A DNA stretch of 64,000 nucleotides from Vicinamibacteria bacterium (GCA_022820825.1 JAJEEU010000042.1:114020-178019); one strand, 5' to 3'. Positions 16,369 through 26,065 are shown, counted from the stretch's first letter. A program made the numbers and translations. The notes: generated by a model from the letters alone, not told the origin.

Positions 16369-18045
16369 ATGGACGACAGTGGTCACTCCAAACGCAGCAG
16401 CGCGATAACGGCGGGCCCGAGCCGGGCCCCGGCGCGCGCCATGCTCAAGGCGGTCGGATTCACCGACGAGGACCTGCGCCGGCCGATCATCGGCGTGGCG
16501 AACACCTGGATCGAGATCGGGCCGTGCAACTACCACCTGCGCGACCTCGGCGAGCAGGTCAAGGCGGGGATTCGCGCCGCGGGCGGCACGCCGATGGAGT
16601 TCAACACGGTGTCGATCTCCGACGGCATCACCATGGGCAGCGAGGGCATGAAGGCCTCGCTGGTCAGCCGCGAGGTCGTGGCCGACTCCATCGAGCTGGT
16701 GGCGCGCGGCAACCTGTTCGACGGCCTCGTGGTGCTGGTCGGCTGCGACAAGACCGTGCCGGGCGGCGTCATGGCGCTGGTGCGGCTCGACACGCCCGGA
16801 CTGGTGCTCTACGGCGGCTCGATCGCGCCCGGCCGCTGGGAAGGGCGCGACGTAACGATTCAGGACGTCTTTGAAGCAGTAGGCGCGCACTCGGCGGGCC
16901 GGCTGAGCGACGCGCAGCTTGACGCGCTGGAGAACAGCGCCTGCCCGGGCCCGGGCGCCTGCGGCGGGCAGTTCACCGCTAACACCATGTCGATGGTGTG
17001 CGAGTTGCTGGGCGTTTCGCCGCTGAGCGCGAACGGCGTGCCGGCCATGGTCGCCGAGAAGCACGACGTCGCGCGGCGCGCCGGCGAGCTCGTCATGGAT
17101 CTCGTCCGCACGGACCTGAGGCCGCGGCGGATCGTGACGCGGGCCGCGGTGGAGAACGCCATTGCCGGGGTCGCGGCGACCGGCGGCTCGACGAACGCCG
17201 TGCTGCATCTGCTGGCCATCGCGCACGAGGCGGGCGTCGACCTGGCGATAGACGACTTCGATCGCATCAGCGAGCGGACCCCGCTGCTGGCGGACCTCAA
17301 GCCGGGCGGGCGCTTCGTGGCGACGGACCTGTACCGCGCCGGCGGCATCGGCCTGGTGGCGAGCCGGCTGCAGGAGGCCGCGCTGCTTCACGAGGATGCC
17401 CTGACGGTGACGGGACGGACCATCGGCGAGGCGGCCCGCACGGCGCCCGAGACCGCCGGCCAGGAGGTGGTGCGGCCGGTGTCCGAACCGATAACACCTA
17501 CGGGGGGCCTTGTAATCCTCAAGGGCAACCTGGCCCCGCACGGCTGCGTGGTGAAGGTGGCCGGCCACGAGCCGGCGACGCACCGCGGACCGGCGCGCGT
17601 GTTCGACAGCGAGGAGGCGGCGTTCGAGGCCGTGGAGCAGGGTCGGATCCGCGCCGGCGACGTGGTGGTCATCCGCTACGAGGGGCCGAGCGGCGGTCCG
17701 GGCATGCGCGAGATGCTGGCCGTGACGGCGGCGATCGTCGGCGCCGGGCTCGGCGAGTCGGTGGCGCTGCTGACCGACGGCCGGTTTTCGGGCGCCACCC
17801 GCGGCATGATGGCGGGACACGTCGCGCCCGAGGCCGCCAAGGGCGGGCCGATCGCGATCGTGCGCGACGGCGACATGATCCTGTTCGACGAGCGGAACCG
17901 GAAGCTGCAGCTAGAGGTGGGCGAGGACGAGATCGCGGAGCGGCTGGCGGCCTGGCAGGCGCCGGAGCCGCGCTTCGGAAGCGGGGTGATGGCGAAGTAC
18001 GCCCGCCTGGTGTCGTCGGCCGCCACCGGCGCCGTGACCAGCTAG
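16369..18045 (+). CDS. ilvD: Dihydroxy-acid dehydratase
   Basis: Iron-sulfur dehydratase converting 2,3-dihydroxy-isovalerate and -methylvalerate to the 2-oxo acids; third step of valine/isoleucine synthesis, cytoplasmic. 558 aa from the ATG at 16369, normal length. Cluster cysteines are visible in '[12 protein letters not shown]' and '[19 protein letters not shown]'. Other family blocks are '[20 protein letters not shown]', '[20 protein letters not shown]', '[20 protein letters not shown]' and 'RNRKLQLEV'. The reading frame stays open to 16243, but that extension would translate the terminator, so the internal ATG is used. First gene of the attenuator-controlled ilvD-ilvB-ilvN-ilvC operon. 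Confidence 0.97.
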   Translation: MDDSGHSKRSSAITAGPSRAPARAMLKAVGFTDEDLRRPIIGVANTWIEIGPCNYHLRDLGEQVKAGIRAAGGTPMEFNTVSISDGITMGSEGMKASLVSREVVADSIELVARGNLFDGLVVLVGCDKTVPGGVMALVRLDTPGLVLYGGSIAPGRWEGRDVTIQDVFEAVGAHSAGRLSDAQLDALENSACPGPGACGGQFTANTMSMVCELLGVSPLSANGVPAMVAEKHDVARRAGELVMDLVRTDLRPRRIVTRAAVENAIAGVAATGGSTNAVLHLLAIAHEAGVDLAIDDFDRISERTPLLADLKPGGRFVATDLYRAGGIGLVASRLQEAALLHEDALTVTGRTIGEAARTAPETAGQEVVRPVSEPITPTGGLVILKGNLAPHGCVVKVAGHEPATHRGPARVFDSEEAAFEAVEQGRIRAGDVVVIRYEGPSGGPGMREMLAVTAAIVGAGLGESVALLTDGRFSGATRGMMAGHVAPEAAKGGPIAIVRDGDMILFDERNRKLQLEVGEDEIAERLAAWQAPEPRFGSGVMAKYARLVSSAATGAVTS

Positions 18046-18065
18046 CCCAACGAGGAAAAAAGCCA

Positions 18066-19787
18066 ATGGCTTCAATGCGAACCGGAGCGCAGATCATCTG
18101 GGAGGCCCTGGTCCGGGAGGGGGTCACCACCGTCTTCGGGTATCCGGGCGGGGCGATCCTGCCGGCCTACGACGCCCTGCTCGACTACCCGATCCGGCAC
18201 GTGCTGGTGCGGCACGAGCAGGGGGCGACGCACATGGCCGACGGCTACGCACGCGCCAGCGGCCAGGTCGGCGTGGCGGTCGCAACGTCCGGCCCCGGGG
18301 CGACCAACATGGTGACCGGCATCGCCACGGCGATGCTCGATTCCTCGCCAATCGTCTGCATCACGGGCCAGGTGGGGAGCCGCGTCATCGGCACCGACGC
18401 GTTCCAGGAAACCGACGTCACCGGGGTGACCCTGCCGATCACCAAGCACAACTACCTGGTCTCGCACGTCGACGACGTGGCGCCGACTATCCACGAGGCG
18501 CTGTACATCGCCCGCTCGGGCCGCCCCGGGCAGGTGCTGATCGACATCACGAAGGACGCGCAGCAGGCGTCCACGGAGCTGCAGTGGGACCCGGGCGACG
18601 TCAAGCTGCCGGGCTACCGCCCCGATCTGCGCGCCTCGGACACGGAGTACAGCCGCGCCGCCGATCTGATCAACGGGTCGAAGCGCCCGCTCATCCTGGC
18701 CGGGCACGGCGTGCTGCTGTCGGGCGCGATGGCGCAGGTGCGCGAGCTGGCCGAGCGGGCCAACATCCCCGTGGCCATGACGCTGCTCGGCATCGGCGGC
18801 TTTCCGGCGCTGCACCCGCTCAACCTCGGAATGATGGGGATGCACGGCGAGGCGTGGGTGAACCAGGCGATCCAGGAGGCCGATCTGCTGCTGGCGCTGG
18901 GGATGCGCTTCGACGACCGTGTGACCGGCAACACCAAGACCTACGCGCCGAACGCGCGCAAGGTCCATATCGACATCGATCCGTCGGAATTCAACAAGAA
19001 CGTCAAGGTCGACGTCGCGCTGGCGGGCGACCTGGCGTCGGTGCTCGACGATCTGGCGCCGCGCGTGACGGCCGGCGACCGCAAGGGCTGGCTCGACGCC
19101 ATCCGCGACATGAAGGGCGAGGTGGCGGTGCGCGACATCCAGAACCTGCCCGACAGCGGACACCTGTACGCGGCGCACGTCATCAACGACATCTGGCGGC
19201 TCACGGGCGGCAAGGCCGTCATCGTGACCGACGTCGGCCAGCACCAGATGTGGGAGGCGCAGTACTACCACCACGACGAGCCGCGGTCGCTCATCACCTC
19301 GGGCGGGCTGGGCACGATGGGCTTCGCGCTGCCGGCCGCCATCGGCGCCAAGCTGGCGCGGCCCGACGCGGAGGTGTGGGTGGTGGCCGGCGACGGCGGG
19401 TTCCAGATGACCATGGCCGAGCTGGCGACCATCGCCCAGGAGAAGATCAAGATCAACGTAGCGATCATCAACAACGGCTACCTGGGCATGGTGCGTCAGT
19501 GGCAGGAGTTTTTCTACGAGCGGCGCTACGCGGCCACGCCGCTGCTGAGCCCGGACTTCGCGAAGCTGGCCGAGTGCTTCGGCCTCACCGGCCTGCGCAT
19601 CGACAGGCGGCAGGACGTGGTGCCGGGCGTGGAGAAGGCGCGCGCGGCTGAAGGGTCCGTCGTCATCGATTTCCGGGTGGAGCAGGAGGACACCGTCTAC
19701 CCGATGGTGCCGGCGGGCGCGGACCTGCACAAGATGATCCGCCGTCCGAGCTCCGCGCCGATCGTGGAGACGGCCGACGACGAGTAG
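18066..19787 (+). CDS. ilvB: Acetolactate synthase large subunit
   Basis: Catalytic, TPP-dependent subunit of acetohydroxyacid synthase, condensing pyruvate with pyruvate or 2-oxobutyrate. 573 aa with the three standard domains: N-terminal Pyr domain ('FGYPGGAILPAYDALL', 'RHEQGATHMADGYARASG', with the catalytic Glu), the central domain that binds FAD in this family, and the C-terminal PP domain with the TPP/Mg motif 'VAGDGGFQMTMAELATI' to 'NNGYLGMVRQWQEFFY'. GAGGA lies about 10 nt before the ATG. Spacing to ilvD is 20 bp and to ilvN 10 bp. Confidence 0.97.
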   Translation: MASMRTGAQIIWEALVREGVTTVFGYPGGAILPAYDALLDYPIRHVLVRHEQGATHMADGYARASGQVGVAVATSGPGATNMVTGIATAMLDSSPIVCITGQVGSRVIGTDAFQETDVTGVTLPITKHNYLVSHVDDVAPTIHEALYIARSGRPGQVLIDITKDAQQASTELQWDPGDVKLPGYRPDLRASDTEYSRAADLINGSKRPLILAGHGVLLSGAMAQVRELAERANIPVAMTLLGIGGFPALHPLNLGMMGMHGEAWVNQAIQEADLLLALGMRFDDRVTGNTKTYAPNARKVHIDIDPSEFNKNVKVDVALAGDLASVLDDLAPRVTAGDRKGWLDAIRDMKGEVAVRDIQNLPDSGHLYAAHVINDIWRLTGGKAVIVTDVGQHQMWEAQYYHHDEPRSLITSGGLGTMGFALPAAIGAKLARPDAEVWVVAGDGGFQMTMAELATIAQEKIKINVAIINNGYLGMVRQWQEFFYERRYAATPLLSPDFAKLAECFGLTGLRIDRRQDVVPGVEKARAAEGSVVIDFRVEQEDTVYPMVPAGADLHKMIRRPSSAPIVETADDE

Positions 19788-19797
19788 CGGGGAGCGG

Positions 19798-20379
19798 ATG
19801 GCGGAGCAGCTTCAGCGGCATACGTTCGTGGTGTACGTCGAGGACAAGCCAGGCGTGCTGAACCGGGTGGCCTCGCTCTTCCGGCGCCGCGGATTCAACA
19901 TCGAGTCGCTGGCGGTCGGGCATACCGAGACCCCGGGCGCCTCGCGCATGACGATAGTCGTGCTGACCGACGCGGGCGGCGCGCGGCGCCTCGAAGCGAA
20001 CCTGTACAAGCTGGTCAACGTCCTGCGCGTGCAGGACGTCACCGAAGTACCGGCGATCTTCCGCGAGCTGGCGATGATCAAGGTCGCGACGACGCGGGAG
20101 ACGCGGACGGACGTCATGCAGCTCGTCGACGTATTCCGCGCGCGCGCGGTGGACGTGGCGCCCGAGTCGGTCGTCATCGAGACGACCGGCACCGAGGACA
20201 AGATCGACGGCCTGCTGGAGGTGCTGCGGCCGTACGGCCTGCTCGAGGTCGTCCGTACGGGGCGCGTCGCCATGGTGCGCGGGCCGCGCGGCGTCGTGGT
20301 CGATCCCGCCGACCTGCCGGCCCGCGGGCCGCGCGGCGCCGCGGCGCCGGAAGATCCCGAAGTCTCCCATTCGGTATAG
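19798..20379 (+). CDS. ilvN: Acetolactate synthase small (regulatory) subunit
   Basis: Regulatory subunit conferring valine feedback and full activity on the large subunit. 193 aa with an N-terminal ACT domain ('HTFVVYVEDKPGVLNRVASL', 'FRRRGFNIESLAVGHTETPG') and the C-terminal ACT-like domain ('VVIETTGTEDKIDGLLEVLR'). The C-terminus carries an Arg/Ala/Pro-rich tail ('PARGPRGAAAPEDPEVSHSV') beyond the usual family end, of unknown meaning. GGGGAG is positioned as SD. Confidence 0.95.
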   Translation: MAEQLQRHTFVVYVEDKPGVLNRVASLFRRRGFNIESLAVGHTETPGASRMTIVVLTDAGGARRLEANLYKLVNVLRVQDVTEVPAIFRELAMIKVATTRETRTDVMQLVDVFRARAVDVAPESVVIETTGTEDKIDGLLEVLRPYGLLEVVRTGRVAMVRGPRGVVVDPADLPARGPRGAAAPEDPEVSHSV

Positions 20380-20451
20380 TACGCTCCGCTACGGCATGGA
20401 ACGTTCCGCGCCCGCTGTGGGCGCCGCACGATACAAGCGAGGACTCCCCGT

Positions 20452-21465
20452 ATGGCAACGATTTACTACGACGACTCAGCCGACCCGTCCCTGATCCGCG
20501 CGAAGAAGGTGGCGGTGTTCGGTTACGGCTCGCAGGGCCACGCGCACGCGCTGAACCTGAAGGACAGCGGCGTCGACGTCCGCGTGGTGCTGCAGCCCGG
20601 CAGCCGCTCGCGGGCCAGGGCCGAGGCGGAAGGGCTGACGGTAGTGTCGGGTTCCGAAGCATCGGCCTGGGCCGACGTGATCATGCTGCTCACGCCCGAT
20701 ACGACGCAGGCGGGCATCTATGCGGAGCAGGTGGCGCCGCATCTGAGCGCCGGCAAGATGCTGATGTTCGCCCACGGCTTCAACATCCGCTTCAAGACGA
20801 TCACGCCGCCGGCCGACGTCGACGTGACGCTCATCGCACCGAAAGCGCCTGGCCACCGCGTGCGCGAGGTGTTCCTGGAAGGCGGCGGCACGCCGGCGCT
20901 GCTCGCCGTGGAGCAGGACGCCACGGGCAATGCCAAGGCGCTGGCGCTGTCGTACGCCGGGGCGCTGGGCCTGACCCGCGCGGGCGTCATCGAGACCACG
21001 TTCGCCGAGGAGACCGAGACGGACCTGTTCGGCGAGCAGACGGTGCTCTGCGGCGGCGTCAGCGCGCTGGTGAAGGCCGGCTTCGAGACGTTGGTGAAGG
21101 CCGGCTACCAGCCGGAGATCGCCTACTTCGAGTGCATGCACGAGCTGAAGCTCATCGTGGACCTGTTCTACCGCGGCGGGCTGAACTACATGCGCTATTC
21201 GGTGAGCGACACCGCGGAGCACGGCGATTACACCGGGGGACCGCGCGTGGTCACCGACGAGACCCGCCAGGCGATGCAGCAGATCCTGGCGGAGATCCAG
21301 GACGGCACCTACGCGAACAAGTGGATCGGGGAGGACAAGGCCGGCCGGCCGTGGTTCATGGAACAGCGCCGGCAGGAGCAGGCCCATCAGATCGAGCAGG
21401 TCGGCGCCGAGCTGCGCAAGATGATGCCGTTCCTCGACGCCGTGGAGCTGAAGGAGCGGGTGTAG
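20452..21465 (+). CDS. ilvC: Ketol-acid reductoisomerase
   Basis: NADPH- and Mg-dependent isomeroreductase, second step of valine/isoleucine synthesis. 337 aa, class I (short) form. The Rossmann motif is '[20 protein letters not shown]', followed by '[16 protein letters not shown]', '[15 protein letters not shown]' and the knotted helical domain with the metal-binding acids in '[20 protein letters not shown]' and '[14 protein letters not shown]'. It could also reduce ketopantoate as a side activity, as known for some IlvC enzymes, which is relevant because no panE is visible. The last gene of the operon core, 72 bp after ilvN. Confidence 0.97.
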   Translation: MATIYYDDSADPSLIRAKKVAVFGYGSQGHAHALNLKDSGVDVRVVLQPGSRSRARAEAEGLTVVSGSEASAWADVIMLLTPDTTQAGIYAEQVAPHLSAGKMLMFAHGFNIRFKTITPPADVDVTLIAPKAPGHRVREVFLEGGGTPALLAVEQDATGNAKALALSYAGALGLTRAGVIETTFAEETETDLFGEQTVLCGGVSALVKAGFETLVKAGYQPEIAYFECMHELKLIVDLFYRGGLNYMRYSVSDTAEHGDYTGGPRVVTDETRQAMQQILAEIQDGTYANKWIGEDKAGRPWFMEQRRQEQAHQIEQVGAELRKMMPFLDAVELKERV

Positions 21466-21482
21466 GAGTTCGGGAGGACAAC

Positions 21483-21986
21483 GTGCCGCAGGTCAGGTTC
21501 GACGCGCTGCCGGAAGACGCCCGGGTATGGATCTTCGCGGCCGAGCGCGCGCTGGCGCCCGCCGAAAAACAGCGGCTGCTGGCGCACGTGGACGGCTTCA
21601 TCGGCCAGTGGGCGGCGCACGACATGCCGCTGACAGCCGGCCGGGAGCTGCGCTACGACCGCTTCCTGTTCGTCGCCGTGGACCAGCGGCTGGCCGGTCC
21701 GTCGGGTTGCTCGATCGACGCGCTGGTGCGGCAGATGCAGCGGCTCGAGCAGGAGCTCGGCGTGGAGCTGGTCAACCACGCGCCGGTCGTCTTCCGCGCG
21801 GGTGACGAGATCCGGAGAGTGCGGCGCGACCAGTTCGCCGCACTGGCGTCGTCCGGCGAGGTCGGCCCGGAGACGACCGTGTTCGACAACACGCTGACCC
21901 GGCTCGGCGAAGTGCGGGCCGGACGCTGGGAGACGCCGGCGGCCAACGCGTGGCACGCCCGGGCGTTCTTCCGGACCGCGGGGTGA
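21483..21986 (+). CDS. Conserved hypothetical protein, 167 aa
   Basis: Soluble protein of 167 aa starting at a GTG with GGGAGGA about 6 nt upstream, 17 bp after ilvC and so possibly on the same transcript. The sequence is an alpha/beta protein without signal or membrane segments: 'RVWIFAAERALAPAEKQRLL', 'FIGQWAAHDMPLTAGRELRY', 'RFLFVAVDQRLAGPSGCSID' and 'VFDNTLTRLGEVRAGRWETP'. I do not recognise a characterised domain; 'EKQRLLAHVDGFIGQWAAHD' is the sort of segment seen in conserved hypothetical proteins of several phyla. The function is unknown. Its stop overlaps a possible GTG start of the HupE-type gene (GTGA at 21983). Confidence 0.7.
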   Translation: MPQVRFDALPEDARVWIFAAERALAPAEKQRLLAHVDGFIGQWAAHDMPLTAGRELRYDRFLFVAVDQRLAGPSGCSIDALVRQMQRLEQELGVELVNHAPVVFRAGDEIRRVRRDQFAALASSGEVGPETTVFDNTLTRLGEVRAGRWETPAANAWHARAFFRTAG

Positions 21987-21991
21987 AACCG

Positions 21992-22693
21992 ATGCCTGTC
22001 GCACGCAGACTGGTGCTGATCGCGGCACTGGCCGCACTGGCTGCGGCCCTGGCGCCGGGGACCGCCGAGGCGCATCCGATGGACGAGCGCAATGCCGCGT
22101 TCGTCCGCAGCATCGACGGCTTCGCGTTCTGGCCGTTCCTGTATCTCGGCGCCAAGCACATGGTGACCGGCTACGACCACATCCTGTTCCTGGTCGGCGT
22201 CATCTTCTTCCTGTACCGGCTGCGGGACGTGGTGCTGTACGTCACCCTGTTCACGGTGGGTCACAGCGTCACGCTGCTGCTGGGCGTGCTCGCCGGCCTG
22301 AACGTCAACGCGTACGTCATCGACGCCATCATCGGCCTGTCGGTCGCCTACAAGGCGTTCGAGAACATGGGCGGGTTCGAGCGCCTGCTCGGCTATCGGC
22401 CGAACACGCGCTGGGCGGTGCTGGTGTTCGGCCTGTTCCACGGCCTGGGCCTCGCCACGAAGTTGCAGGAATACACGGTCAACGAGAACGGCCTGGTCGC
22501 CAACATCCTGAGTTTCAACGCCGGCGTGGAGGTGGGTCAGATCCTGGCGCTGTCGGGGGTGCTCATCGCCTTTCTGTACTGGCGCACGCGCCCGAGCTTC
22601 GAGCGCCACGCCTTTATGACCAACTCCGCCCTGATGACCAGCGGCTTCCTGCTGGCGGGCTATCAACTGGTCGGATACGTGCTGTTCTCCTGA
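21992..22693 (+). CDS. HupE/UreJ-like membrane protein
   Basis: Polytopic membrane protein of 233 aa. After a cleavable-looking signal ('AALAPGTAEAHPMDE') comes the family signature 'LGAKHMVTGYDHILFLVGVI', with His, Asp and His residues in the first helix, then 'LFTVGHSVTLLLGVLAG', 'VFGLFHGLGLATKL' and 'FNAGVEVGQILALSG', six or seven helices in all. HupE/UreJ proteins are thought to move nickel or cobalt across membranes, and the conserved histidines here agree with a metal role, but no hydrogenase, urease or other nickel enzyme lies nearby. An in-frame GTG at 21983 overlapping the previous stop is an alternative start. Confidence 0.85.
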   Translation: MPVARRLVLIAALAALAAALAPGTAEAHPMDERNAAFVRSIDGFAFWPFLYLGAKHMVTGYDHILFLVGVIFFLYRLRDVVLYVTLFTVGHSVTLLLGVLAGLNVNAYVIDAIIGLSVAYKAFENMGGFERLLGYRPNTRWAVLVFGLFHGLGLATKLQEYTVNENGLVANILSFNAGVEVGQILALSGVLIAFLYWRTRPSFERHAFMTNSALMTSGFLLAGYQLVGYVLFS

Positions 22694-22718
22694 AGACGGC
22701 CCGTTGCCGGAGACGCCG

Positions 22719-23294
22719 ATGGCGCAAACCGTCGAGACCGCCTCGCCGCGCAAGGTCGCGATAGCGACCCTGGTGGCGCTGCTCGTGGCGGCGCTGCTGC
22801 TGGTGACGGTCGTCCTGCCGGCCGAGTACGGCATCGACATGCTGGGCGTCGGCGCGGCGCTCGGACTGCTCGGGCTGGCCCAGGAGCAGCCGGTCGCGCT
22901 GCAGGACGACGAGTACCGGCTCGACGAGGCAGTGCTGCGGGTCGGGTCGGGCGGCTGGCTGGAGTACACCTACCGCATGGAGGCGGGCGCCACGATGCTG
23001 TTCTCGTGGCAGGCCACCGGCCCCCTGGACTACAACCTCCACAGCGCGCCGGACGGCGCGCCGCCCGGCTACGCGGAGAGCTTCGACGCGCAGGAGAACG
23101 ACCGGGCGCACGGCACGTACACGGCGCCGTTCACCGGTGTCCACGGCTGGTACTGGGAGAACCGTACGGACGCCGAGGTGACGATCTCGTTCTGGACCGC
23201 GGGCTTTTACAGCGAGGCGCACGAGGCGCGCGACCGCGCCGACGGCTACCACCCGCTGACGGATCTGCGCGGCAACGAGGTACGGGACCGGTGA
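22719..23294 (+). CDS. Single-pass membrane protein paired with HupE-like gene
   Basis: Protein of 191 aa with a basic N-terminus, one membrane helix ('IATLVALLVAALLLVTVVLP', about residues 14-34) and an extracytoplasmic domain of about 150 aa predicted to be beta-rich ('LEYTYRMEAGATMLFSWQA', 'GVHGWYWENRTDAEVTISFW'). The domain has His, Glu, Asp and Trp residues but no cysteines. The start at 22719 has GGAGA 5 nt upstream; a TTG at 22704 is possible. It begins 25 bp after the HupE-type gene, so the pair is likely functional, perhaps substrate capture plus transport. I do not recognise a named family. Confidence 0.7.
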   Translation: MAQTVETASPRKVAIATLVALLVAALLLVTVVLPAEYGIDMLGVGAALGLLGLAQEQPVALQDDEYRLDEAVLRVGSGGWLEYTYRMEAGATMLFSWQATGPLDYNLHSAPDGAPPGYAESFDAQENDRAHGTYTAPFTGVHGWYWENRTDAEVTISFWTAGFYSEAHEARDRADGYHPLTDLRGNEVRDR

Positions 23295-23337
23295 TGCAGC
23301 CAGTGCTTTTGCCACGGGCTGCCCAGGAGGAATGACG

Positions 23338-24660
23338 ATGTTCGAGCTCAAGCGCCTGTTGCTGTTCGCCGCCGTGCTGTTCGTTGCCGCCGCCGCGTGG
23401 ATGGCCCCCGCTGCGGGCCTGCGGGCGGCCGAGGAGCCGGCCCTGGTCGCGCCCGAGTCGGTCGGGATGTCTTCCGAGCGCCTGCAGCGCATCGATACCT
23501 ATGTCCAGGAATACATCGACACGAACCAGATCGCCGGCGCCGTCACGCTCGTCGCGCGGCGCGGCGAGGTCGTGCATCTCGGGGCGCAGGGGTGGCGGGA
23601 CAAGGCAGCCGGCCAGCCGATGGCGCCCGACACCATCTTCGAGATGGCGTCGATGACGAAGCCGATCGTGTCGGCCGCGCTCATGATGCTGTTCGAGGAA
23701 GGCCGCTTCCTGCTCGACGACCCGATCTCGAAGTGGCTGCCGGAGTACGCGGATCACACGGTGCGGCTGCCGGGCTACCTCGGGGCGCCGGCGGTGGCGG
23801 CCGCGCGGCCGGTCACCGTGCGCCACGTGCTGACCCACACCTCGGGCCTCACCATGCGGCCGGACAACCGCGGCCTGACGCAGGCGCAGCGCGACAAGGT
23901 GACGAACGGCGGCAAGGGCCACGCCACGCTGCGCGAGCACGTCCGGGCGGCGGCCGTCATCCCGGGCTACTTCCATCCGGGAGACCGCTGGCTGTACGGC
24001 GACTCGACGAACTACGTGGCGGCGCTGGTCGAGGAGATATCCGGACAGTCGCTCGACGTGTTCCTGCGGGAGCGGATCTTCGAGCCGCTGGGAATGGACG
24101 ACACGTTCTACTTCGTGCCGCGCGACAAGGTCGACCGCGTTGCCGCGATCTACCGCCCCATCGCCGACGGCACCATCGAGTTGGCGCGGGCGCCCAAGTT
24201 CGTCGAGCCGACGCGTTACTTCCCGGGCATCGCGGGGCTCAAGTCGACCGCCGTCGACTACATCCGGTTCGCGCAGATGATCGCCAACGGCGGCGAGCTC
24301 GACGGCGTCCGGCTGCTGGGGCGGATGACGGTCAACAACATGATCACCAACCAGACCGGCGCGCTGCCGATCGACGTCCGCGGGCCGGGGTACGGGTTCG
24401 GTCTCGGCTACGGCATCCTGACGAATCCGGCCAGGACGGCCGATGCGCTATCGGTAGGCAGCTATACGTGGGGCGGGGCGTACGGCACGCTGTACTGGGC
24501 GGATCCGGTAGAGGATCTGATCGGCATTCTCCTGATCCAGCTCCGGCCGTACAACCACTTCAACATCCGGCCGATGTTCTCGAACGTGGTGACGCAGGCG
24601 GTGGTCGACAGCCTGGCCGACCAGCGGCCGAAGATCATGGGCCACGCCACCCCGCACTAG
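23338..24660 (+). CDS. Secreted serine hydrolase (class C beta-lactamase/esterase fold)
   Basis: Penicillin-binding-protein-like hydrolase of 440 aa, with a signal peptide to about residue 30. The catalytic SxxK is in 'FEMASMTKPIVSAALMMLFE' (Ser105, Lys108). A tyrosine in 'DRWLYGDSTNYVAALVEEIS' occupies the YxN position, and a 'WGGAYGTLYW' segment near the end takes the place of the KTG-like strand. Relatives act as esterases, D-aminopeptidases or beta-lactamases; an esterase is more likely because the K-[ST]-G box is replaced. AGGAGG lies 7 nt before the ATG at 23338, while the ATG at 23332 is too close to it. The downstream gene is convergent. Confidence 0.88.
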   Translation: MFELKRLLLFAAVLFVAAAAWMAPAAGLRAAEEPALVAPESVGMSSERLQRIDTYVQEYIDTNQIAGAVTLVARRGEVVHLGAQGWRDKAAGQPMAPDTIFEMASMTKPIVSAALMMLFEEGRFLLDDPISKWLPEYADHTVRLPGYLGAPAVAAARPVTVRHVLTHTSGLTMRPDNRGLTQAQRDKVTNGGKGHATLREHVRAAAVIPGYFHPGDRWLYGDSTNYVAALVEEISGQSLDVFLRERIFEPLGMDDTFYFVPRDKVDRVAAIYRPIADGTIELARAPKFVEPTRYFPGIAGLKSTAVDYIRFAQMIANGGELDGVRLLGRMTVNNMITNQTGALPIDVRGPGYGFGLGYGILTNPARTADALSVGSYTWGGAYGTLYWADPVEDLIGILLIQLRPYNHFNIRPMFSNVVTQAVVDSLADQRPKIMGHATPH

Positions 24661-24667
24661 GCGGGGA

Positions 24668-26065
24668 TCAGGAGACCTCCTTCATTTCCTGCTCGTCCGG
24701 TCGTTCGTCGATGTCGCCGAGCGCGCGCAGCCAGTTCGCCACGCGATCCATGGCTTCCGTCACGCGCGGGCATCGGGTACGCAGGAACGCGTCGTGCAGC
24801 GCCGTCTCTTCGCCGAGTGCCGCAACCGCATCCAGCGCCGCGCCGCCGTCGAAGTCGACGTACGCCATGCGCAGCGTGAGTTCTTCCGGCGGCCGCCCGA
24901 AGCTCTCTCCAGGTATGGTCGCCACGCCGGTATCCTGCAGCAGCGACCTGCAGAGCGCGCTGCTGGTGCGCACGCCGCGGGCGCGCAGGGGCTCCCTGAA
25001 CGGCCGGAAGTCGGGGAATATATAGAACCCGCCCACCGGCTCCGGAAGCTGCAGCCCGGCGCCGCGCAGGACGGCAGCGCAGTGCCGCCCCAGCGCCGCC
25101 AGCACGCGGCGCGAGTCGCGCAGGTACGGGCCGATGAACGGACCGCCCTCGAACGCGGTCACCGCCGCGAACTGGATGGGCGCGCTCGTCGACGTGTAGG
25201 TCTCGCTGGCCACGACCGCCATCGCCTCGAGCAGCCAGCCGAGGTGGCGCGGACAGGTGAACGTCCCCAGCCGCCAGCCGCCGGCGCCGCACCACTTGCT
25301 CAATCCGGTGCTGATGATCGTCCCTTCCGGGTAGTAGCGGGCAATGGAAACGTGCGCGCCCTGGTGATGGATCTCGCCGTAGATCTCGTCCGACAGCACG
25401 ATGACGCGATAGCGCCGCGCCACTTCTCCAAGCTGCTGCAGCTCGCGGTCCGAGTAGGTGTGCCCGGTGGGATTGTTCGGATAGTTCAGGACGACGATGC
25501 GGGGGCGTCCCGGGTCGCTGGCGCACAGTTTCTCGAGATCGTCCGGCTGCAGCTTCCAGTCGTTCGCGCTGGCCGTGTCGATCCAGCGCACGTGGCGTCC
25601 GATGATCCGGGCCTGCGGCGCGTACGAAACCCAGGACGGGGTCGGAATCACCAGGTCCCCGTAATAGACCATCTGCAGCAGGAACATCAGCTCCTTCGAG
25701 CCGGGTCCGATCAGCACGTTCTCGGCCAGCCGCGCGGTGCCGGTGCGGCGGCGGTGGTATGCGGCCACTGCCTCGCGCAGTGCTTCGAGTCCGCGTACGG
25801 GCAGGTATTCCTTGCGCCCGGCGTTGTCGCGCAACGCCTGGACAACCGGTTCGGGCACCGGGAAGGGCGACTGTCCGAGACCCAGACGGAATACCTCGCG
25901 GCCCTCGCGCTCGAGGGTGTCGCACATTTCGTTGACCTGCAGCGTCGCGGACGGCGCCGCGCCGCGCACGTTCAGGTTCAGGTGGACAGACGGAGACGAC
26001 GGGCCGGGTGGGTCGAACGTGGCCGGTAAGGGCGCGCCGCCGGTGCGAAACGTATCGTGACTCAC
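24668..26065 (-). CDS. PLP-dependent class I/II aminotransferase
   Basis: Fold-type I aminotransferase of about 465 aa. Landmarks are 'REVFRLGLGQSPFPVPEPVV', 'GPGSKELMFLLQMVYYGDLV', 'VVLNYPNNPTGHTYSD' (Asn and Pro contacting PLP), 'VIVLSDEIYGEIHHQG' (Asp and Tyr), the Schiff-base lysine in 'ISTGLSKWCGAGGWRLG', and 'LRMAYVDFDGGAAL' (carboxylate-binding Arg). It belongs to the aspartate/aromatic aminotransferase group; the exact substrate is not decidable. The C-terminus is about 40 aa longer than usual. The start is uncertain: the frame is open to 26161, and the GTG at 26065 is chosen because the conserved region starts only about 25 residues later and a divergent gene starts at 26160. Confidence 0.85.
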   Translation of the reverse strand: MSHDTFRTGGAPLPATFDPPGPSSPSVHLNLNVRGAAPSATLQVNEMCDTLEREGREVFRLGLGQSPFPVPEPVVQALRDNAGRKEYLPVRGLEALREAVAAYHRRRTGTARLAENVLIGPGSKELMFLLQMVYYGDLVIPTPSWVSYAPQARIIGRHVRWIDTASANDWKLQPDDLEKLCASDPGRPRIVVLNYPNNPTGHTYSDRELQQLGEVARRYRVIVLSDEIYGEIHHQGAHVSIARYYPEGTIISTGLSKWCGAGGWRLGTFTCPRHLGWLLEAMAVVASETYTSTSAPIQFAAVTAFEGGPFIGPYLRDSRRVLAALGRHCAAVLRGAGLQLPEPVGGFYIFPDFRPFREPLRARGVRTSSALCRSLLQDTGVATIPGESFGRPPEELTLRMAYVDFDGGAALDAVAALGEETALHDAFLRTRCPRVTEAMDRVANWLRALGDIDERPDEQEMKEVS

